Source of the DNA: Apteryx mantelli
Taxonomy: Eukaryota; Chordata; Aves; Apterygiformes; Apterygidae
Reading direction: 5' to 3'
DNA length: 64,000 nucleotides
NCBI RefSeq assembly: GCF_036417845.1
Contig: NC_089982.1
Coordinates: 66,663,684 to 66,727,683 of the forward strand
Numbering within the stretch: position 1 is the first letter of the stretch; every line of letters starts with the position of its first letter. The notes under the pieces are model-generated. The model searched no databases. It was not told where the DNA came from and saw nothing but the letters and a program-made list of their open reading frames with translations. The position numbers and the translations under genes were made by a program. Shown here piece after piece: positions 1-15,328 of the stretch.

Positions 1-3000
1 TCCGTTCATGTACATCAAGTATTTTATGAAACTTGGGAGACCCATGCCCCACTAGAGATGCTAATTTCTAGTGCCCTGAGCAAAGACCCTAAAGTCAGAT
101 GCTCAAAACTATGTAGCAACTTATCCCCTTCCAAATCTATAAACAGATCAAACATCATTCAAAGGTTCTATAAAGAAAGCTGAGTAAAGACTACGAGATA
201 CTCAGTTACTACAGCCAGCGGTCGTGTAGACATGACTTTAGAAAGAAGAAAAATTTTCCAGTAACTGCAGGTAAATCTTCCCCTTCCTTTTCCACTCCCT
301 CTACCATTTCAGATGGTGTCTGACAGCTTTTGCTGAAGCTAACATTACTCTGTACAGTGTGTGTGAGGCTATCCAGAAAGACAGTAGGTTTCTAACAAGA
401 AGATTAGCAAGATCAGTGAACACCAGCAAAATCAGTTTTAACAACAAAACTAGAATTATCTTTCTCGGAAACTAGAAAATGTAGACATTCTTAGCTTAGT
501 AGCAAAGAAAAGAAAAGCTTACATCTCTGGAAATCATTTCTCTTCGATCATTTCTTGATGAGCTACAACACCTTCCCCCAACTCCATCCAGAGAAGTTGG
601 CTTATACCTTCCTAGAATTGCTTCCCACTAGGATGTATTGTAACATTTTTTTTTTCATGGTAAGGCTGCATCATCTTTTTCATAAAGCACTTGACTAGAA
701 GAAAAGAAAACCCTCTCTGGAGGCAAGATATATCTGTTATGCCTAAGACATGTATTTTGCCCCTTCAGTTATAGCTTGGAGATACCTGTACATTCTTACC
801 ACTAAATCTTGTACTTCACGGTTTCTTCCTAGCTATGCTTCCCTAGACAGTTACAACCCATCACAGTTAATTTTTGGTACGCGTGTTAATTGCTCGACTG
901 TAGCTTTAAAATCACAGCCCATCTGGGTATGACTTTTTTCCTTATCTGACTACTGTTATTATGGCTAAAAAGAATTTTCCTCTGCATTTTCCCGTGCTGT
1001 GATTTTAGTTACTCAATCATGATACATAAAGATAATTTCAGAGATAACCTTAGATTCATTAGAAAAACATATAGGCAAAAAGTATAGGCATTCATTTCAT
1101 GAACAAAATCTCCACTGGTATTGTTCATACAACAGTACCAACCTACACCCTTTCTTTGGGAGACATCACTCTGATTTCCTCCAAATAAAGAGTCTTCAGA
1201 ATCTGAGACACACTGTCATGCACCAAAAATTAATCTTGTAAGCTCCTCCAGGCAGAGAGAAAGAAACAAAAAATAATATTCAAGCCCCTTCTACATCACA
1301 CACACACACAATATACAAGTGAAGGAACAGGAGAAAAAACAAGTATAAACCCTTCATCCAGCAGCTCATCACCTACATCGGAGCTGCTAAAGCAAAGACT
1401 TTATGTCAGCTTCATACTGATTGCAGATAGAAATCAGTTAACCATTTTCCCCTCACAAAGATTCTTGCCATGAAACTGCAAGCATCTTTGTGATATAAAA
1501 GTTACCTGCTCAGCAACAGAAAAGAACAAGCTTTAGCTTCAACAGTCCTGAAAATTATGCAGCTCCATTGTACCACAACCAATATTCAAAACTCACAGCA
1601 TTCAAAGGAATTAAAAATGTCTATCTGCTACTCAGAATATTGATACCTGTTGGTTTTTATGTTTTTTGCAGCTGTGCAGTCCTAGGAGCATAGGTTTGGC
1701 TATGTTATTTAAACAGTTATTGTAATTATTCTCTAAAAATTAAAAGTTACCTTATGCGGTGGGCTAGTATAACTTCAGTGTCTATAGATTTTCTTACAGA
1801 GGTCTGTAGAGGTATTCTCTAAAGAAATAGAGACATTGTTGCTGAAATTCCCTTCATCAGAATACATGAAATGTTAACACTTGAGAATGCTGTAAGGTTG
1901 TAAGATCAGACTGGCACAGTTGGCCTATAATTAATACCACTGCACTGACAAGTGCATGCACGTGTGTATATATTAAAAATTAAAGTTACAGCTATAAAAT
2001 ATACATTATACATAAAAGTTGAATATAAAGAAGTAATTTATTAGAGAAAATAAATTTCTGCTGTGATCATGGTTTCCAGTTAGACCTCATGTATACTAAA
2101 GCTTGTACCCATGTGCATATAAGCACTTTTATACCAAGTCGACACTACAGCCTTGTCTCGTCAAAGCATTTGGGAGCCAGCAGGTCCTACGTTCTCAAAC
2201 ATCTTTGTGAATCCAAGCGTGTTTTACACCAGTTATCTTGGCAAAAGTGTTTTGCTTTTAAAACAAGGTCTTGACACCTCTAGGGCAACAAAACTTTCTG
2301 GCGTAGTGTTGCCTTTAGTCACATCTTCTAACACTGGCAGAAATAGCCCTTTCTGTAGCTGGTTCACAGAAAGGTGAAAGGTATCCTAGTTCATTTCTAA
2401 GCAAATGCAAACCTATTTTTCCAAGCAAAGCAGTGCAACATCACCACCAGGGAAGCGGTTACTGTTGGCCTTCAAAGGGAAGGTGTGTACTAGGTGGAGC
2501 TACATAACTGGCTAGGTAGGGCCCAAGTGCCACAGGACATGTTCAAGACAACCTTCAAAACGTACAAAGAGCAAGTGAGATACTGCTTCAACAGGCCATG
2601 CAGGTTCCATCTTACACAATATTTTCTACTGGTTTCAGAAGTCCAACTGGCTTTACAGTGCAAGTCTCCTTCTGGTCCCTTTGCAGGTGGCCAGACCGTG
2701 TTCGTCCCTGCCTCTCTGCAAGGGGAGGCAGCCCCCGAGACAACGGTTTGCTCTTGTTTGAGCGCAGAACGGCTGGAAACATTGGAAAGCCCGCTGCAGT
2801 GGGACACACTGAGCTTGCTTTCCCCTCCCTCACCATAAATCTCCTCCATTTAAGTGCTTATCTGTTTTGTTAAAAGGTTCATCTTGATGACCGTATCATA
2901 TTCAGGATTCTCCCCGATCACCGTGAATGCTGCCCCCTTCCCTCACCTGCTGCCTCCTCTTACCTTTCCATTCAGCAAATCTTTCATCAACTATCATTTA

Positions 3001-4716
3001 AGTAATCGTGACATTAACATGAACACTTGCTACCACCATATTGCTTACTCTTCTTGCACCCTACCTAGTCCATTTAACTTGTAGCATCTCTGAGATGAGA
3101 ACTAATTATTTCTTTGTGTTTGCACTGTAATGTGATTGAGTCCTATTTATAAACATTTAAGATAATAATTGCATACTTGTATAAATTGCCACAGCAATGA
3201 TTCAGACAAATACTTTTCTTTAGCACATGTAAGTGGGCACTTTGCTATTATTTGGAAAACCAGATACCACATTGTGGACCACCACAGGAATTAGCAAAAA
3301 AAAAAAAAGTCCCTAAAAATTTCAGGACTTTGATTCAAATTTTTATACCTGTTCTTGTCTGAACCAAATCTCCAGTAAAGGCAGAGGACAGTTAAATGCA
3401 GCTCATGCAATACTCATACTTGAATTTTTGGTTGAATATGAAATACAAGCCAATTTTTTTTTTAATTACTTGTTTTTCACTATGTGGGGTTAAATTATCT
3501 TAACATTTGCAAGATACAGCTATCACAAAATCTAAACAAGAATCTATTCCTGATCTGGCCTCAAATATCACAAAGTTTGAAATATTATAAATTTAACATA
3601 CTCCTCCTCCTTCCTAATTTGCATGGAAAATAGGTAAAAATGTTAGGAGGTCTGATTTCACTATTTTGTATAAAAGATGGTACACATTAATGTGACACAA
3701 GCTTTCCAAACAGTTCAAGACAGAAACATTTCAGCATTCAGGCGTCAGCATTTCAAATTTATTTCTAATAGTATCACAACTAATTACTTCTTGTGCTCTT
3801 CATCAGAAAAATTATAAAGAGCTGCGCTGTTTTAGTTTTGTCTTTAAAAGCAAAGAATCTGACAAAAAGGGGTTGTTTTGATCTATGCAAATCTAAAACT
3901 TCACAAACTGGTGATGAAACAATTAAGGTGATACAAATCATTAAATTAATCTGAGTCTCTCAACTGTCCATAAGAAAGGAAAGCTACACTATCAAAATCA
4001 TCTGTAATTCTTTGAAGTAGATGAAAAAATTCTGAACTGATCTTGTAACTCAGTTAACTGTAATATCTACATTAGATGGGTACTATTAATAAACTTTGAA
4101 GATTTGAACAATTATTTGGGGTAGCTATTGTTTAGAGACGTGGGGTCTAAGTTTAACATCCTAGAAGTGCTGACTCAGAATTTGTACATCTAACTAAATT
4201 ATCCTGCAAAACATCCCATTCTCAGAGAACAGGAGAACATTTGCTTAATCTATAACAAGTCAGGATATTAAGCCATTAAAAATTGCATGTGAAAGCATAA
4301 CTGTGCCCCCTTGTGCTCATAAGTAACACCATCATATGACACATCTCAAACACACTACGTGTTCTGCCAGCTCAGCTTTCAGGTTATGAAACTTTTCATG
4401 GAACTGACTTAACTCTTGGAAGAATCTCACGACAAGTAGCACAAATTAAATAGATATAAGGCAGCACAGGCACGTTTACCGTAGGCCACTGCTCCATCCC
4501 CTACTGCTCCTGAGCGTTGTTTGCCCATGATACCCTCCAACACTGTTCCCAGGCACAGGAAAATTACAAAGCTGAATTCAGCTGAAGGGAGGAACAAAGT
4601 ACAATATGCCTACAGCACATTACTCACACGGTATGACTACCCCCAGGCCAACAATGTTGGGGAACACTGCCACAGGCAGTGTTTAATGCCCTCTTCAATA
4701 TGCTTCACATAAGTTT

Positions 4717-4728
4717 GGGGGGGGGGGG
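4717..4728. repeat. G12 homopolymer run
   Basis: Twelve G in intergenic DNA, in the context AAGTTT(G12)TTGGTATG. Confidence 0.95.
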
Positions 4729-7700
4729 TTGGTATGATATCTTGAGTAAAGAGGTTTTTCATTTAATTAACAACAATAATGGAGCACAGTCTCCAAAACT
4801 CCAGAGAGCTATTCCAAATAAAATGAGGAGCAGTTGCTGTGACAGCCTCTGAACTTTACTAACACAGGGAAAAAAGATAACAGGACATCATATAAAAATG
4901 ACTGCAGTATCGTACCCTGTCCACAGGCTGATATATTCCCCAGAGTGGAGCTATTCAAGAGCAAATTTGCTCCCTGTCCTGAGTCATTAAAATCCTGCTT
5001 GGATTAAGTCAAAACTAAAAATTATTGCTTCCCCTTCTTTTTCGAACAAACCGATTCTGAGGTGCCACATTGAAGAATACAGTACAGAAAAATCTGGTTA
5101 GGTACAGCACTACAGTTCTCTTTATAGTCAACTCACATATTCTGCACCTTCCCACAAATAAAGAGAGATCTCCAACTTAGATAATAAGACTTAATTGCAT
5201 AAAAATCATGCTTTCTTTACTAATTAGAAACAAAAAATTTTAGCAAAGTTTTAGCTTGTAAAGCAAGAAATACAGATTTCTTTGTTCTCTCTAGCCTGCC
5301 TCTCTGTAAATTATTCACACGCTTTGTACAGTGTCACAAAACAGTCTTTTCAAACCACAAGTAGGATATAATAGCTTTAAAACATATTTCAGAGACTAGT
5401 CCAGGCCAGATACAATGAGAGTACAATCTCCCCATGAGTGTTAGTGCCCAAATTATTGGTCTACAGAAGGTAGGAGTCTTTACTGAGGATTGTTTGACAT
5501 TTGTAAGAGTTCAAAGAATACATTAGATGCTTATTCTACCAGTGGATTCTGTTGCCCCTATTGCTTTTTTTTCTGGTCATCATAACTGATAAAAACAAAA
5601 AATTACTGGTTAAACAGTATTCCATATTATAGAAATGGCCTTTCAAAAACAGGGATTTAAGCAATGAATACACACAGACTTGTAGCCAAAAAATTTTCAA
5701 AGATAATACCTAGAAGCTGTGAGAATATATGCAAGTATATTCTCATACACAGGAAGGGAACACACAAGAGAGGGAAGGTAATGCCTGATCATCACCTGAC
5801 TTTTGAAAGTAGTAGGTACTGATCCTTAAAAGTGAAGCAACATTTCCGAAAAAGTACGTGACATCGAAAACACACCCCCCAACTACAAACACCTCAGCTT
5901 CATTAGATAACCAGTATATTTTCTGTATACAATTTGTATAGTCTACCAAACAAATCCACCTCCCTGACTGAAGCAAGTTCTCTCACGTTCTTCACATGCA
6001 CCTGCACGGTGTGACCACTCGTACTGCTTCAGAAGTTTAATTTATCACATGCAGATATATGCAGATCCATAGAAACCAGAGTTAACAGTGCTGGAGAGGT
6101 TGGTTTCAGGGTTTATTTGGGATGCTTGCAATCCCCTTGAAGTTTTACCTTCTCCATTCTAGGGCCAGCAACCTTTAGAGAGTGGAAAGGAACTTAAAAG
6201 GAGAAAATCCCTGAAGCTTAGAGAAGAAAGAACAACAAGATGGCAAGATCTGGGTCTCTATAAGAGCAGACAGAACCCAGCTGGCAGAAAGGGAGGAGCC
6301 TGAGATAAGTTCAGCCACGCTAAATATTGGGAAAGACAGGCCTCTTTAGCATCTAAAATCCTTTCACTCCAGTTGCTATAAATAAGTATCATATTTTAAG
6401 AATCTGTTCAGAGGAAGGGCATGCAAATCATCTTCCTAATCAGCTCTTGAAATGCTTGGTCTTTTTTCCAAGGCAGTTCAAGAACTAGCATAGGCCTTTC
6501 CATGTAAAACAAGATATCCACATGTACTACCCAGCAAGACACTTGAAATGCTAAAATAAACACCATACTGAAATCCAGGCAAATTGGCACTGAACTATCT
6601 CAAGAGTAGCTTAAAATCCTGTTTTGACTTGTTATGGAAAGAATTTTAGCTTATTGAACAAACTTTTAAAGTCCCATTCTTGTGCTGCTTGCAGAAAAAA
6701 AATACAAACTACTCTCTGGAGCCAGAGAATCAGCTCTGATGAGAGTTTTACATGGCTAAGCATGATTTAAGATGGAAGAGTCTTTTCCCATATTATTTGC
6801 TGTTTCTTCCCATTCTCCCTCCACCCCAAACATTCATTTTTAAGTGAATCCAGAGAAGTAGCTTTCCCTTGAATTGGATAAAAAAATGACTGCCTGATTA
6901 ATGTTTGCACAGATGCATCTCTCAGGAAAAAGCTGTTGTAAGAATTAAAGAGTTTAGTTATCAGGTAGCACCACCATTTAAACTGCCCTTTTTTAATGAA
7001 AATTCTGTAACTTCAAAAAATCCAACCAAAGTCTGGAAATTACAAGTTTAAGGATAACCAATTCCCTGTTCATACAATAATTCTCCTTCATTCAAGACCC
7101 TTCAGCTCCTGATCTGTACCACTCAGTCTCTACTTTGCTCTCTGTTTCCAATCATTAATAATATTATGGCATAAATCATTCTTTGAGGATGGGAAAATGA
7201 TGCATCTGTATGGATTTTGAAATAGACGGACGAAATTTTATTACCTGGAAGGTGATCCTCCTCTCCCAAAATCTGATATCTTGTTGTGTCTAGGATGAAG
7301 TTAGAGAACTTCTTACATCCATCAAGGAATCACAGCTGGCCATCTTTAATCAAATGTCCTTTGACTCTTCTCCTCCTTATGAGGGAAAGGATACTCCAGC
7401 TATACCCCAAGATCCCTTTGTTTCTTTCTTTGTTGCTTATTTACTCCTGGAAGATGATCTGCTCAGATTTACCTTCCCTAAATCAGTTGCAAATTGAGAT
7501 AAAACCGTATCTCTGCAACATGAAACAAATCCTATTCTCATTCCTTTTAAGCAAAACTGGCCCTTACGATGCAAGCAGGGACACAGCCACCTGCTCACTC
7601 TTCTCCCAGATAGAACAACAGAAAACTTCAGGCCAAAAGTACATAGCCTGATCAGACACTTGGGGTGCAGGAGATGCAGCGTGGCAGTATTCCTGTGGCA

Positions 7701-10700
7701 TAAAAGAAGGATCAGGCAAGATAAGCAGAGTGTCTGTCTGATTCTCAAGAGCGCTTTAAACGGAGAAGAGATTTGTCAAAAGCCAGTCAGATTGTCAGTG
7801 GCTGCAAGAGGAAGACAAGACCCTCTCCCTCCTTGAAGCATAAGGAAAATTAATGTCCCATGAATGTCACGTTTCAGGGACAAAGCTGTCAGGTAACTTT
7901 AGTTAGGGGCATGTTTTATGTAAACCAACAATGATTAAATGTTACTGTTACTGACTAAATAATATTCCAGCACATATCAAGTCCCACTGAAACACCCTTT
8001 AAACCCAGAACATTTATCTTTATTCTCTCTGGCTTCCCCCCTTTAATGAACCCCACATTTAAAATCAAGGTGTAAAAGAAACAAATGAAGGGAATGATCC
8101 CTGTCAGTTCAACTCGATCCCAGCAGACTGCCAGCTGAATAGGAGCTAGAGAATGGTATTGGGCATGAGTACACTGACTAACCTCACTGTGTTACATTGA
8201 AACAAAACTTCCGAGGAATTTCAGAAAATTGTGAAAAGAGAAACAGAAATCAAGCTTAATCACACCATCCCAAAATCACAATTAAAGTGTTCCCATTTCT
8301 ATGTGATATGTAAGCATGCAAGTTGTCATACATGTGTAATAAATGCTATAATACACCTATGAGAAATGTGTTTTCATTCATCCCCACTTGGATGAGAACA
8401 TCTCCAGCATTTACTTCATTGAGAGTTTCTTTTTTAATGACTGGTCATTCTCTTGGCCCTTGCCCACCTCTACACTCATTTGAGATGCAGCATAGGCTAT
8501 ATATCTTATCCTCAGACAAAGTTTTGAGAACTAAATTTTAAATTATTTTTATCTGCCTATCGGTAGTAGGACTTCCTTCAAAGTCTACTTAAAGGTCTAA
8601 AGTCATCAGATGTACAAATCATTATATGCATGACCTAAAGCATTTTTTAGAGAATCACAGATTTCTAGCATCTTTCTTTCCTTTGCAGATCGTATCACAT
8701 ACTTGTCACAGCCATCACTACAAAATTGTCTGTGCTTCTGTTAAAACGTATGCTTTCCATGGAAAATTATTTGAGCAAATGCACACGAGGTGGCTGAGCT
8801 ACAGGCCAGCCTGCACTGGGCACCCGATGGCTCACCGGGAGGGGGAGCTGCAAGCACAGCAAACTGGTTTCAAGAGGTAAGGCTTTAAGTCAGCATGTTT
8901 GTGGAGTAAAATACTGAAACAATATCTCTAGAGCAAAATGAGGGGAACATGGATTCAGAGGAAGATCAAGACATGCACGTTTACATTTCTTAGAGAAGCA
9001 AAGATAAAATAAGACAAATTTATTGCCTCTTTTTTTAAATGTCACGTTGATAAGGGTGGAATAATTGCCAATGCTGCTTATGGCTTATATAAATAAAATT
9101 GTGCATAATGCTTGGTAAAATGGTGGGTGCACAGGTTTCACTTATGCTTTCTCCAGTATAAAATTCATTCAAAGTCAAAATCCTTTAAGGTAGCTTCATT
9201 AACACTAAAAAGAAGTAAAATATGAAATTCTTCTAGCAGAGAGAGCAACTACAAAGGTAGTAACCCTCACCTCCTGAAGCAGAACACTGCTTCATGTTAC
9301 TTGATAGCAACCCCCTCTGGAAAACACATTAAACAATATTAGTATAGAGCATCCTACTTCACAGAGAATAGAATCTTCTCATGGTGACTAGAGCAAGCAA
9401 GAAGAAAAATGATGTCTTGAAAGGTGACCTCTAAACAATTTTATGGAGGAATGATAATATAAACCTATTTTCCCAAAATAGAAAGACACAAGGACTGCTG
9501 TAACAAGCAAAAGAGGATTAGTTCAATTGTTCTATAGCATGGAGAAAGTATTTTGGTTACAATTAAGAAATTACAAATTAGGAAATATGATTACATGAAG
9601 CAGAATTCAGTCCTCTGTGACCTTTCCCATTGACAACACAGTATGAGTAATCTATAGAAACACTAGTCTTGTCATATTAAGCAGTGCATAGCAGCACTGA
9701 CACTGTAGACCTTCAAGGTTCCATAATGATAAATGGTTGCGTTGCAATAGCGCTAGTTAGCATGCAGAGTGTCAAAATCTCTTGAGAGTCAAAATATTCC
9801 CACAAATATATATCATTGATTACAGTTTCATAAAGCAAACGTAATATATTTCTTTCAAACGAACTGAACAATTAAAGGCAGTCTTCAATTTTATTTGGTA
9901 ATCAGGGTTGATTTATTATTTTTATAAGCTGTAAGACTGCAAATTCATACAGTTTTTAGTCAATAAAGAGCTGCTTTTGCAGTCTATAGAAATGTTAAAC
10001 TTGTAGGCTTCAAGGATTTATATGTAAATAAAGCTGAAGCTCAAAAATAGGCAAACTACAGTTCCTGTTTAAAAAATACTTAAGAGTCTTTGAACCAAGT
10101 TCAGCTTCACTAAGCTGACTGGCACAGTCTTCTCAAATTCATCAAATATTCACATTTTCCAGCAATATTTTACATCAGAAATTATACTTATGCAAACTTC
10201 CTTTTGCTTTTCACAGTTAAAAAAATAGCAACATAATATTTCTACTATTTAATTTTTTCTAGAACAACAGACCTTCTGACTGAAGGTAACTGATAACAAG
10301 TAAAACACACTTCAAAATTATGAACTGACAAATTACCATGGGAGCCTTCTGTTCTTACTTCAGGGGAGTTCAGGCAAGGACAATATTCATACTCATATAG
10401 AGAGTTTATCCTTCCTATGTTTACAAAGTGGCTCTATTTTGCCTCATAAAATCCCTCAGGGAGGAAGATTATACTCTGTGGGAGCAAAAGGTGATTTCAT
10501 CTCAAAATACAAGGCAGATTATACCACAATAAGCCAACCTAGTTAGAGAAAAAAGTCAAGATAGTGCATCCATTCTACTTTCTGTGTGGAGGAAAACAAT
10601 ACAAGAATTATACCTTTCCCAACTTTGAGAGGATGTTTTCAAGCCCACTGTATAGCTGCTTCATTCTTTTCTAAAACCTCCAAAATGTGCGAAGTTTTGG

Positions 10701-13189
10701 TAAAACACAGCATAATTTGGAAAGAAAGCTCTTAATTTCTTTCCCCAGTGCTCCAAACAGCGCTAGCCGTGTGCCAAGCTCACCCTGCCCACCTCGCACA
10801 CAAAGGCAGCACAGGACCCCAGGGAAACACTCAGCAACAGTGCTCAGGATTCCTACACCACCAACCCTACTACAAAATTTAGAATAAATGGTAGGCACAG
10901 TGACAAGGTTTTTCCTAACTAGTTTTCATTTAGGAGTGAAAAATATTTAGGCCAAGGTTGACAGGGGGTGCAACAATGTGCACAATGAAAATATGTACTA
11001 AACTAAAAAAACTGGCATCATTAAAGCTGAAGAAAGAGGGAAAAAAGGCCTCTCCAGACTTTTCTAGCCCCTCCCCAGCTCTAGAAAGAATTTCTAGCCT
11101 TTAATTTTCTGTTCCCCTAAAGAATCTAATTTAGGTGTCTGTCAGACATTTTGCCTTCTCCTGAAAGTATTTGTTTTTTCCATAACCCAAAGTTCAGAAA
11201 CACTGACATGAGAACACAACCAAGGGATTATGCTTAATAGTTGTGCACACTGGGTAACAAAGAAATTACATACAATGTTCCAGAACAAAAATATTTGCAT
11301 TACAGGATCTAGGAAGTACAGGAACTGTTGTCAAAATGTTAATCTAAATAACCACCTAACCTTCACTTCAGCTCAATACTTCTATGTTTGTATACAACAG
11401 ATACAACCCACATTTGCTTAGCACATGCCTATGTATTTTAGCCTGAAAGAGCTCTTTTCTTACAAATGTGTATAAAAGTGCTTCAGTTCCCTGTTTGACA
11501 TGCATTCGGTGATGGAAATTAAGAAACTCTTCCAGATGCAAAGAATTTGACATAAAACAGTTTGAAAGATCACTCTTCCATCAATCTTGACCCCTCCTAG
11601 GAAACTACATATGTGGCAATTTGTTCACATTCCCCAAAAGATGTTCCAAGTATCAGCATTATCGTGGCAATTATACTTTACAAAATATTCTGCAGCTTCT
11701 AATCAAGTCAGGCAGCTCTTATGAAGAAAAGATTTTTTTTTCTCTCTTTTAAAAACACAGCTTATGGATTCTACCTGCTTACTGATAAATTTGACACTAT
11801 TGGAAAAATAAGGCAGTTGATTTAGGAAACAAGAATTATTCACATTGGGAAAGTATATATCATTAACCATTTTTTCTTCCTCAATCTGTTCTACACATGC
11901 TGTAGGTAGTACAATCCTGCCACCTAGAGTAAAATCCAGGAAAAGATTAAAAGTTTTAGTGAACACACACATACTATCTCTTTGACTAATTTGGAATGGA
12001 AGAGATACCTTCCATGGCAGATAATTAAATGCAAATATAATAATTTTCTTTTTCTTTTCTTTTTTCTTTTAACTTATGCTACACAATATTTAGTAGGCTG
12101 CATGCCATCAGAATCAGCAGCATTACCAGAGAACTAGGTGAAATATATGATAAACACTGAGAACATTATTGGCCCTCTCATTACAAAACATCACCTAATA
12201 TTTCCAAAACTTCACAAAGTAGTTATCTGTCTACCCATATAAATGAGATCGAATTCCCTTAAGTTTTTAAAAGAGAAATTGGTCTATTTGTACAAACTTG
12301 ACAGATTAGGGGGTCCAGTTCATATACATATCACATTTCTGATCAAATATCACTACTTCTGAAGCAAAAAGCTGCTGCCAGCAGATATGTGAAACACAGT
12401 CCATCAGCCTGGGGGGGAGGGAGGGAAGGTAAAGTAATGGTAAGGCAAAGCAATTCCTTACAAAGAGCTGATTACCTTTAGTTTCAATCTATAGAAAAGC
12501 TGGGGTTTTAACATGTTATAAGTATGGAATAATGCATCCAAGTGCAGTTCTCCAGCTCACAAGGATGAAGGACTGATGTCTGTTGGGATCTGAATCTCAG
12601 GTTTTAAAGATTCAGAAAAATTTGCAGCAACGGTCGTCCTTTTCCAAGGGCTGAAAGGACATACATGGAGCTTTTCCATGAACAGTTATGTCAAAGTACC
12701 AAATTAGCACATAATATTTTTCCCTCTGGGGACTGAAATGCATTTGTCATTGATGCTAGATGGAGATATACTTCCAACTAAACAGAGCAAATTATTTCCT
12801 TCCTAGGATCCCTGTCTCAGATGTAGGAGGGAACCCTGCAGAGGACAAGAAGACTAATCCTTCTGACTTACCTGGCTGGGCAAAAGGCATGGCCAAGAAC
12901 TCTTTTCAGAGGTTCATTCTGGATGTAACCCCTAGATCAAAATCTTTAAAACACTTGTTGCTTGAAGCCAGGAGGGTTTGCCAGATAAAGGGTCTGTCTT
13001 TTTCATATTTCTCTTCCTTAAACATCTGCTATTCCTGGAGACTAGATAGTGACATAGCTGGACTTTGGCAGAATCTAGTATGGTCATATTCATGAGTTCA
13101 TATGAGTATGGGCCTCTGTGATAGGAAAAGCATTGAGAATGAGTTGTTGCTGGAAGAAAAACTACCCTATACTTATTGGCAATAATATG

Positions 13190-13280
13190 TTGTACTGGGT
13201 GCACATAGCGCACTTCATCTGAGGATCTAAGTGTTTTGCAAACATTAATTAAGCTCTGCACTGCTGTTATGATTCACAGA
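13190..13280 (+). repeat. Possible MIR/L2-like fossil
   Basis: GTGTTTTGCAAACATTAATT followed by AAGCTCTGCACTGC resembles the 'caaagcactttacaaacattaattaagcc' module found in old amniote SINEs. Only this core is recognisable. Confidence 0.35.
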
Positions 13281-14432
13281 ATGCCATTATCACACCCAGG
13301 GGAGATAGGAAAGAAAGGCATTAAAGCAAAGCAAAAAGAAGCAAGCCTTTGGAAGAACACTGACTCCGGTCCCACTTCATATCAAATTAGTCTGCGTGCA
13401 TCCCAGGACAAAGGAGGTAAAATCAAGGATTACTCAAAACATCAAGCATTCCATTTTTACATGATTTATGAAGCATTTATGATTTAGTTTAACAAGTATT
13501 AACTTCTTCTGACAATTGTTTCTTTTCTTGCTATTTGTGAGATTATATATTAACATTTCCCAGGCTTATTAGCATTTCTGTTTAATCTGATTTCTTCTCT
13601 TCTTGTCCCCAAGTACTTACTTTCTTTTTAAATCTGTTAGTCTCGACCTACTCCCAATCATTTGTCCTTTGGGTATCACATTTCCTCTAAACACCCTGCC
13701 CCTCATGTTCTTTCTCTTGGCTTTCCTCCCAGAAGTCAGAGAACATATTTTCCTCTCTCAACCTTTGCCACATTTCTCAATACTGCACTGATCATTTCTG
13801 GCTCCCTGGGGAGCAGACCATTTTCTATTGCTGGGAATGGCTCAGAAACAGAGAGCAGCAAACAACTTCTATTGCCCTCTGCCACCACCTCTCTTCTCAC
13901 CTCCAGGAGAGTAGAAGGGCACATATTCAAAGTTTCAGTAATTTGATTGTTTTCCATTGTGATAACTCTTTAAGATATTGGCCAAGGTAACCAGAGAAAA
14001 TCAGTATGATTGGGTTCCTCTCTGAAGTGCATGCACACTAATGCAGCATGGGGCACCAGCAAGAAGAATTAGAAGTCTGCATGCAGTTGCAGGGCTACAA
14101 TCTCACTAGGATCACAGAGATGTGATGGGATAGCTCAGACCACTGAAGTGCTGCAATGGATGGATACAGGCACTTTAGGAAGAACAGTCCAGGATGGAAG
14201 GGAAGGGGGGCATCCTCAATATGAGAGAGCAGCAGTGATGCACGGAGCTCTGCCTAGGGATGGATGATGAGCAAGTTGAGAGCTTATGGGTCAGGATCAG
14301 TGAGCAGATCAACATCAGTGATGGCACAGTGGCTGTCTAATACCCACCACCTGATCACCAAGAAGTAGATGAGGCCTTCTTCAGACAACTGGAAGAAGCC
14401 TCACATTTCCAGGACCTGGTACAGATGGTCCT

Positions 14433-15000
14433 TTAACCACCCCAAAATCTGCTGGAGGGGCAACACTGTGGGGCACAAGCGATCCAGTGCATTGACAATA
14501 ACTTCCTTAAACACATGTGACTGAGGGACCAAGGAGGGCAGGCACTCTCCAGGACCTCAGACTTACAAAGAAGGAAGAAATGGTCAGGGATGTGAAGGCC
14601 AGGGCCAGCCTTGACTCCAGCAACTATGAGGTGGTGGAGTTCAGGATCCGGAGAGGAGGCAAGAAGGCAAGAAGCAGGACCACAGCCCTGTGCTTCAGGA
14701 GAGCAGATTTCAGCCAGTTCAGGGACCTGCTTCAATGAATCCTGTGGGAGATGGCTCTGGAGGGAAGAGTGGTCCAGGAGAGCAGGTTGATGTTCAAGGC
14801 TCACCTCCTCCAAACTCAAGAACAGTCCACCCCGAGGAGCAGGAAGTCAAGCAAAGGCATCAGCAGGCCTGCACGGATGAACAAGGAGCTCTTGACAAAA
14901 CCCAGACATCAAAAAGAAGCATGCAAGAGGTGCAAGCGGGGACAGAGGGTCCAAGGAGAATAGAGGGACACTGTCCAAGTGTGCAGGGATAGGGTTAGGA
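14433..15000 (+). pseudogene. CR1 ORF2 endonuclease-to-RT linker remnant
   Basis: The plus-strand frames across this stretch give broken CR1 ORF2 text. There are segments resembling the region between the endonuclease and reverse transcriptase, for example the codons for QLEEASHFQDLVQMVL just before it at about 14387-14434. Stops interrupt it repeatedly. The 128-codon open frame on the opposite strand here is a by-product of the repeat's composition, not a gene. Confidence 0.6.
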
Positions 15001-15328
15001 AAGCCAAAACCCACCTGGAGCTGAACCTGGCAACATAGGGCATGAAGGGCAACAAGAAGGGCTTCTAAAGGTACCTCAGCAGCAAAAGGAAGACTAGGGA
15101 AAACGTGGACTCATGCTGAATCAGGCACACAGAACACAGGGCCAGGGGACATGGAGAAGGCCAAGGTAATCAGTGCCTTCTTTGCCTCGGTCCTTCCTGC
15201 TAAGGCCGGCCTTCAGCAGCTCCAGGTCTCTGAAACCCATGGAGAAGTCTGCAGCAAGGGAGACTTCCCCTCAGTGGAGAACAGTCAGGTTAGGGGACAT
15301 TTAAACAGGCAGGACATACACATGGTCT

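Larger units (their letters stand above)
1..14014. other. Intergenic DNA downstream of STIM2, no gene seen
   Basis: AT-rich sequence with only short open frames, none of which resembles a known family or shows a convincing exon structure. It holds a small CA run near 1300, the G12 run, a CpG-rich patch near 2690-2800, and a possible old SINE core near 13.2 kb. No RNA gene was recognised. Confidence 0.7.

Noticed and set aside
14433..14819. A 128-codon minus-strand open frame
   Set aside because: It lies antisense across the CR1 remnant, whose plus-strand text explains the open composition.
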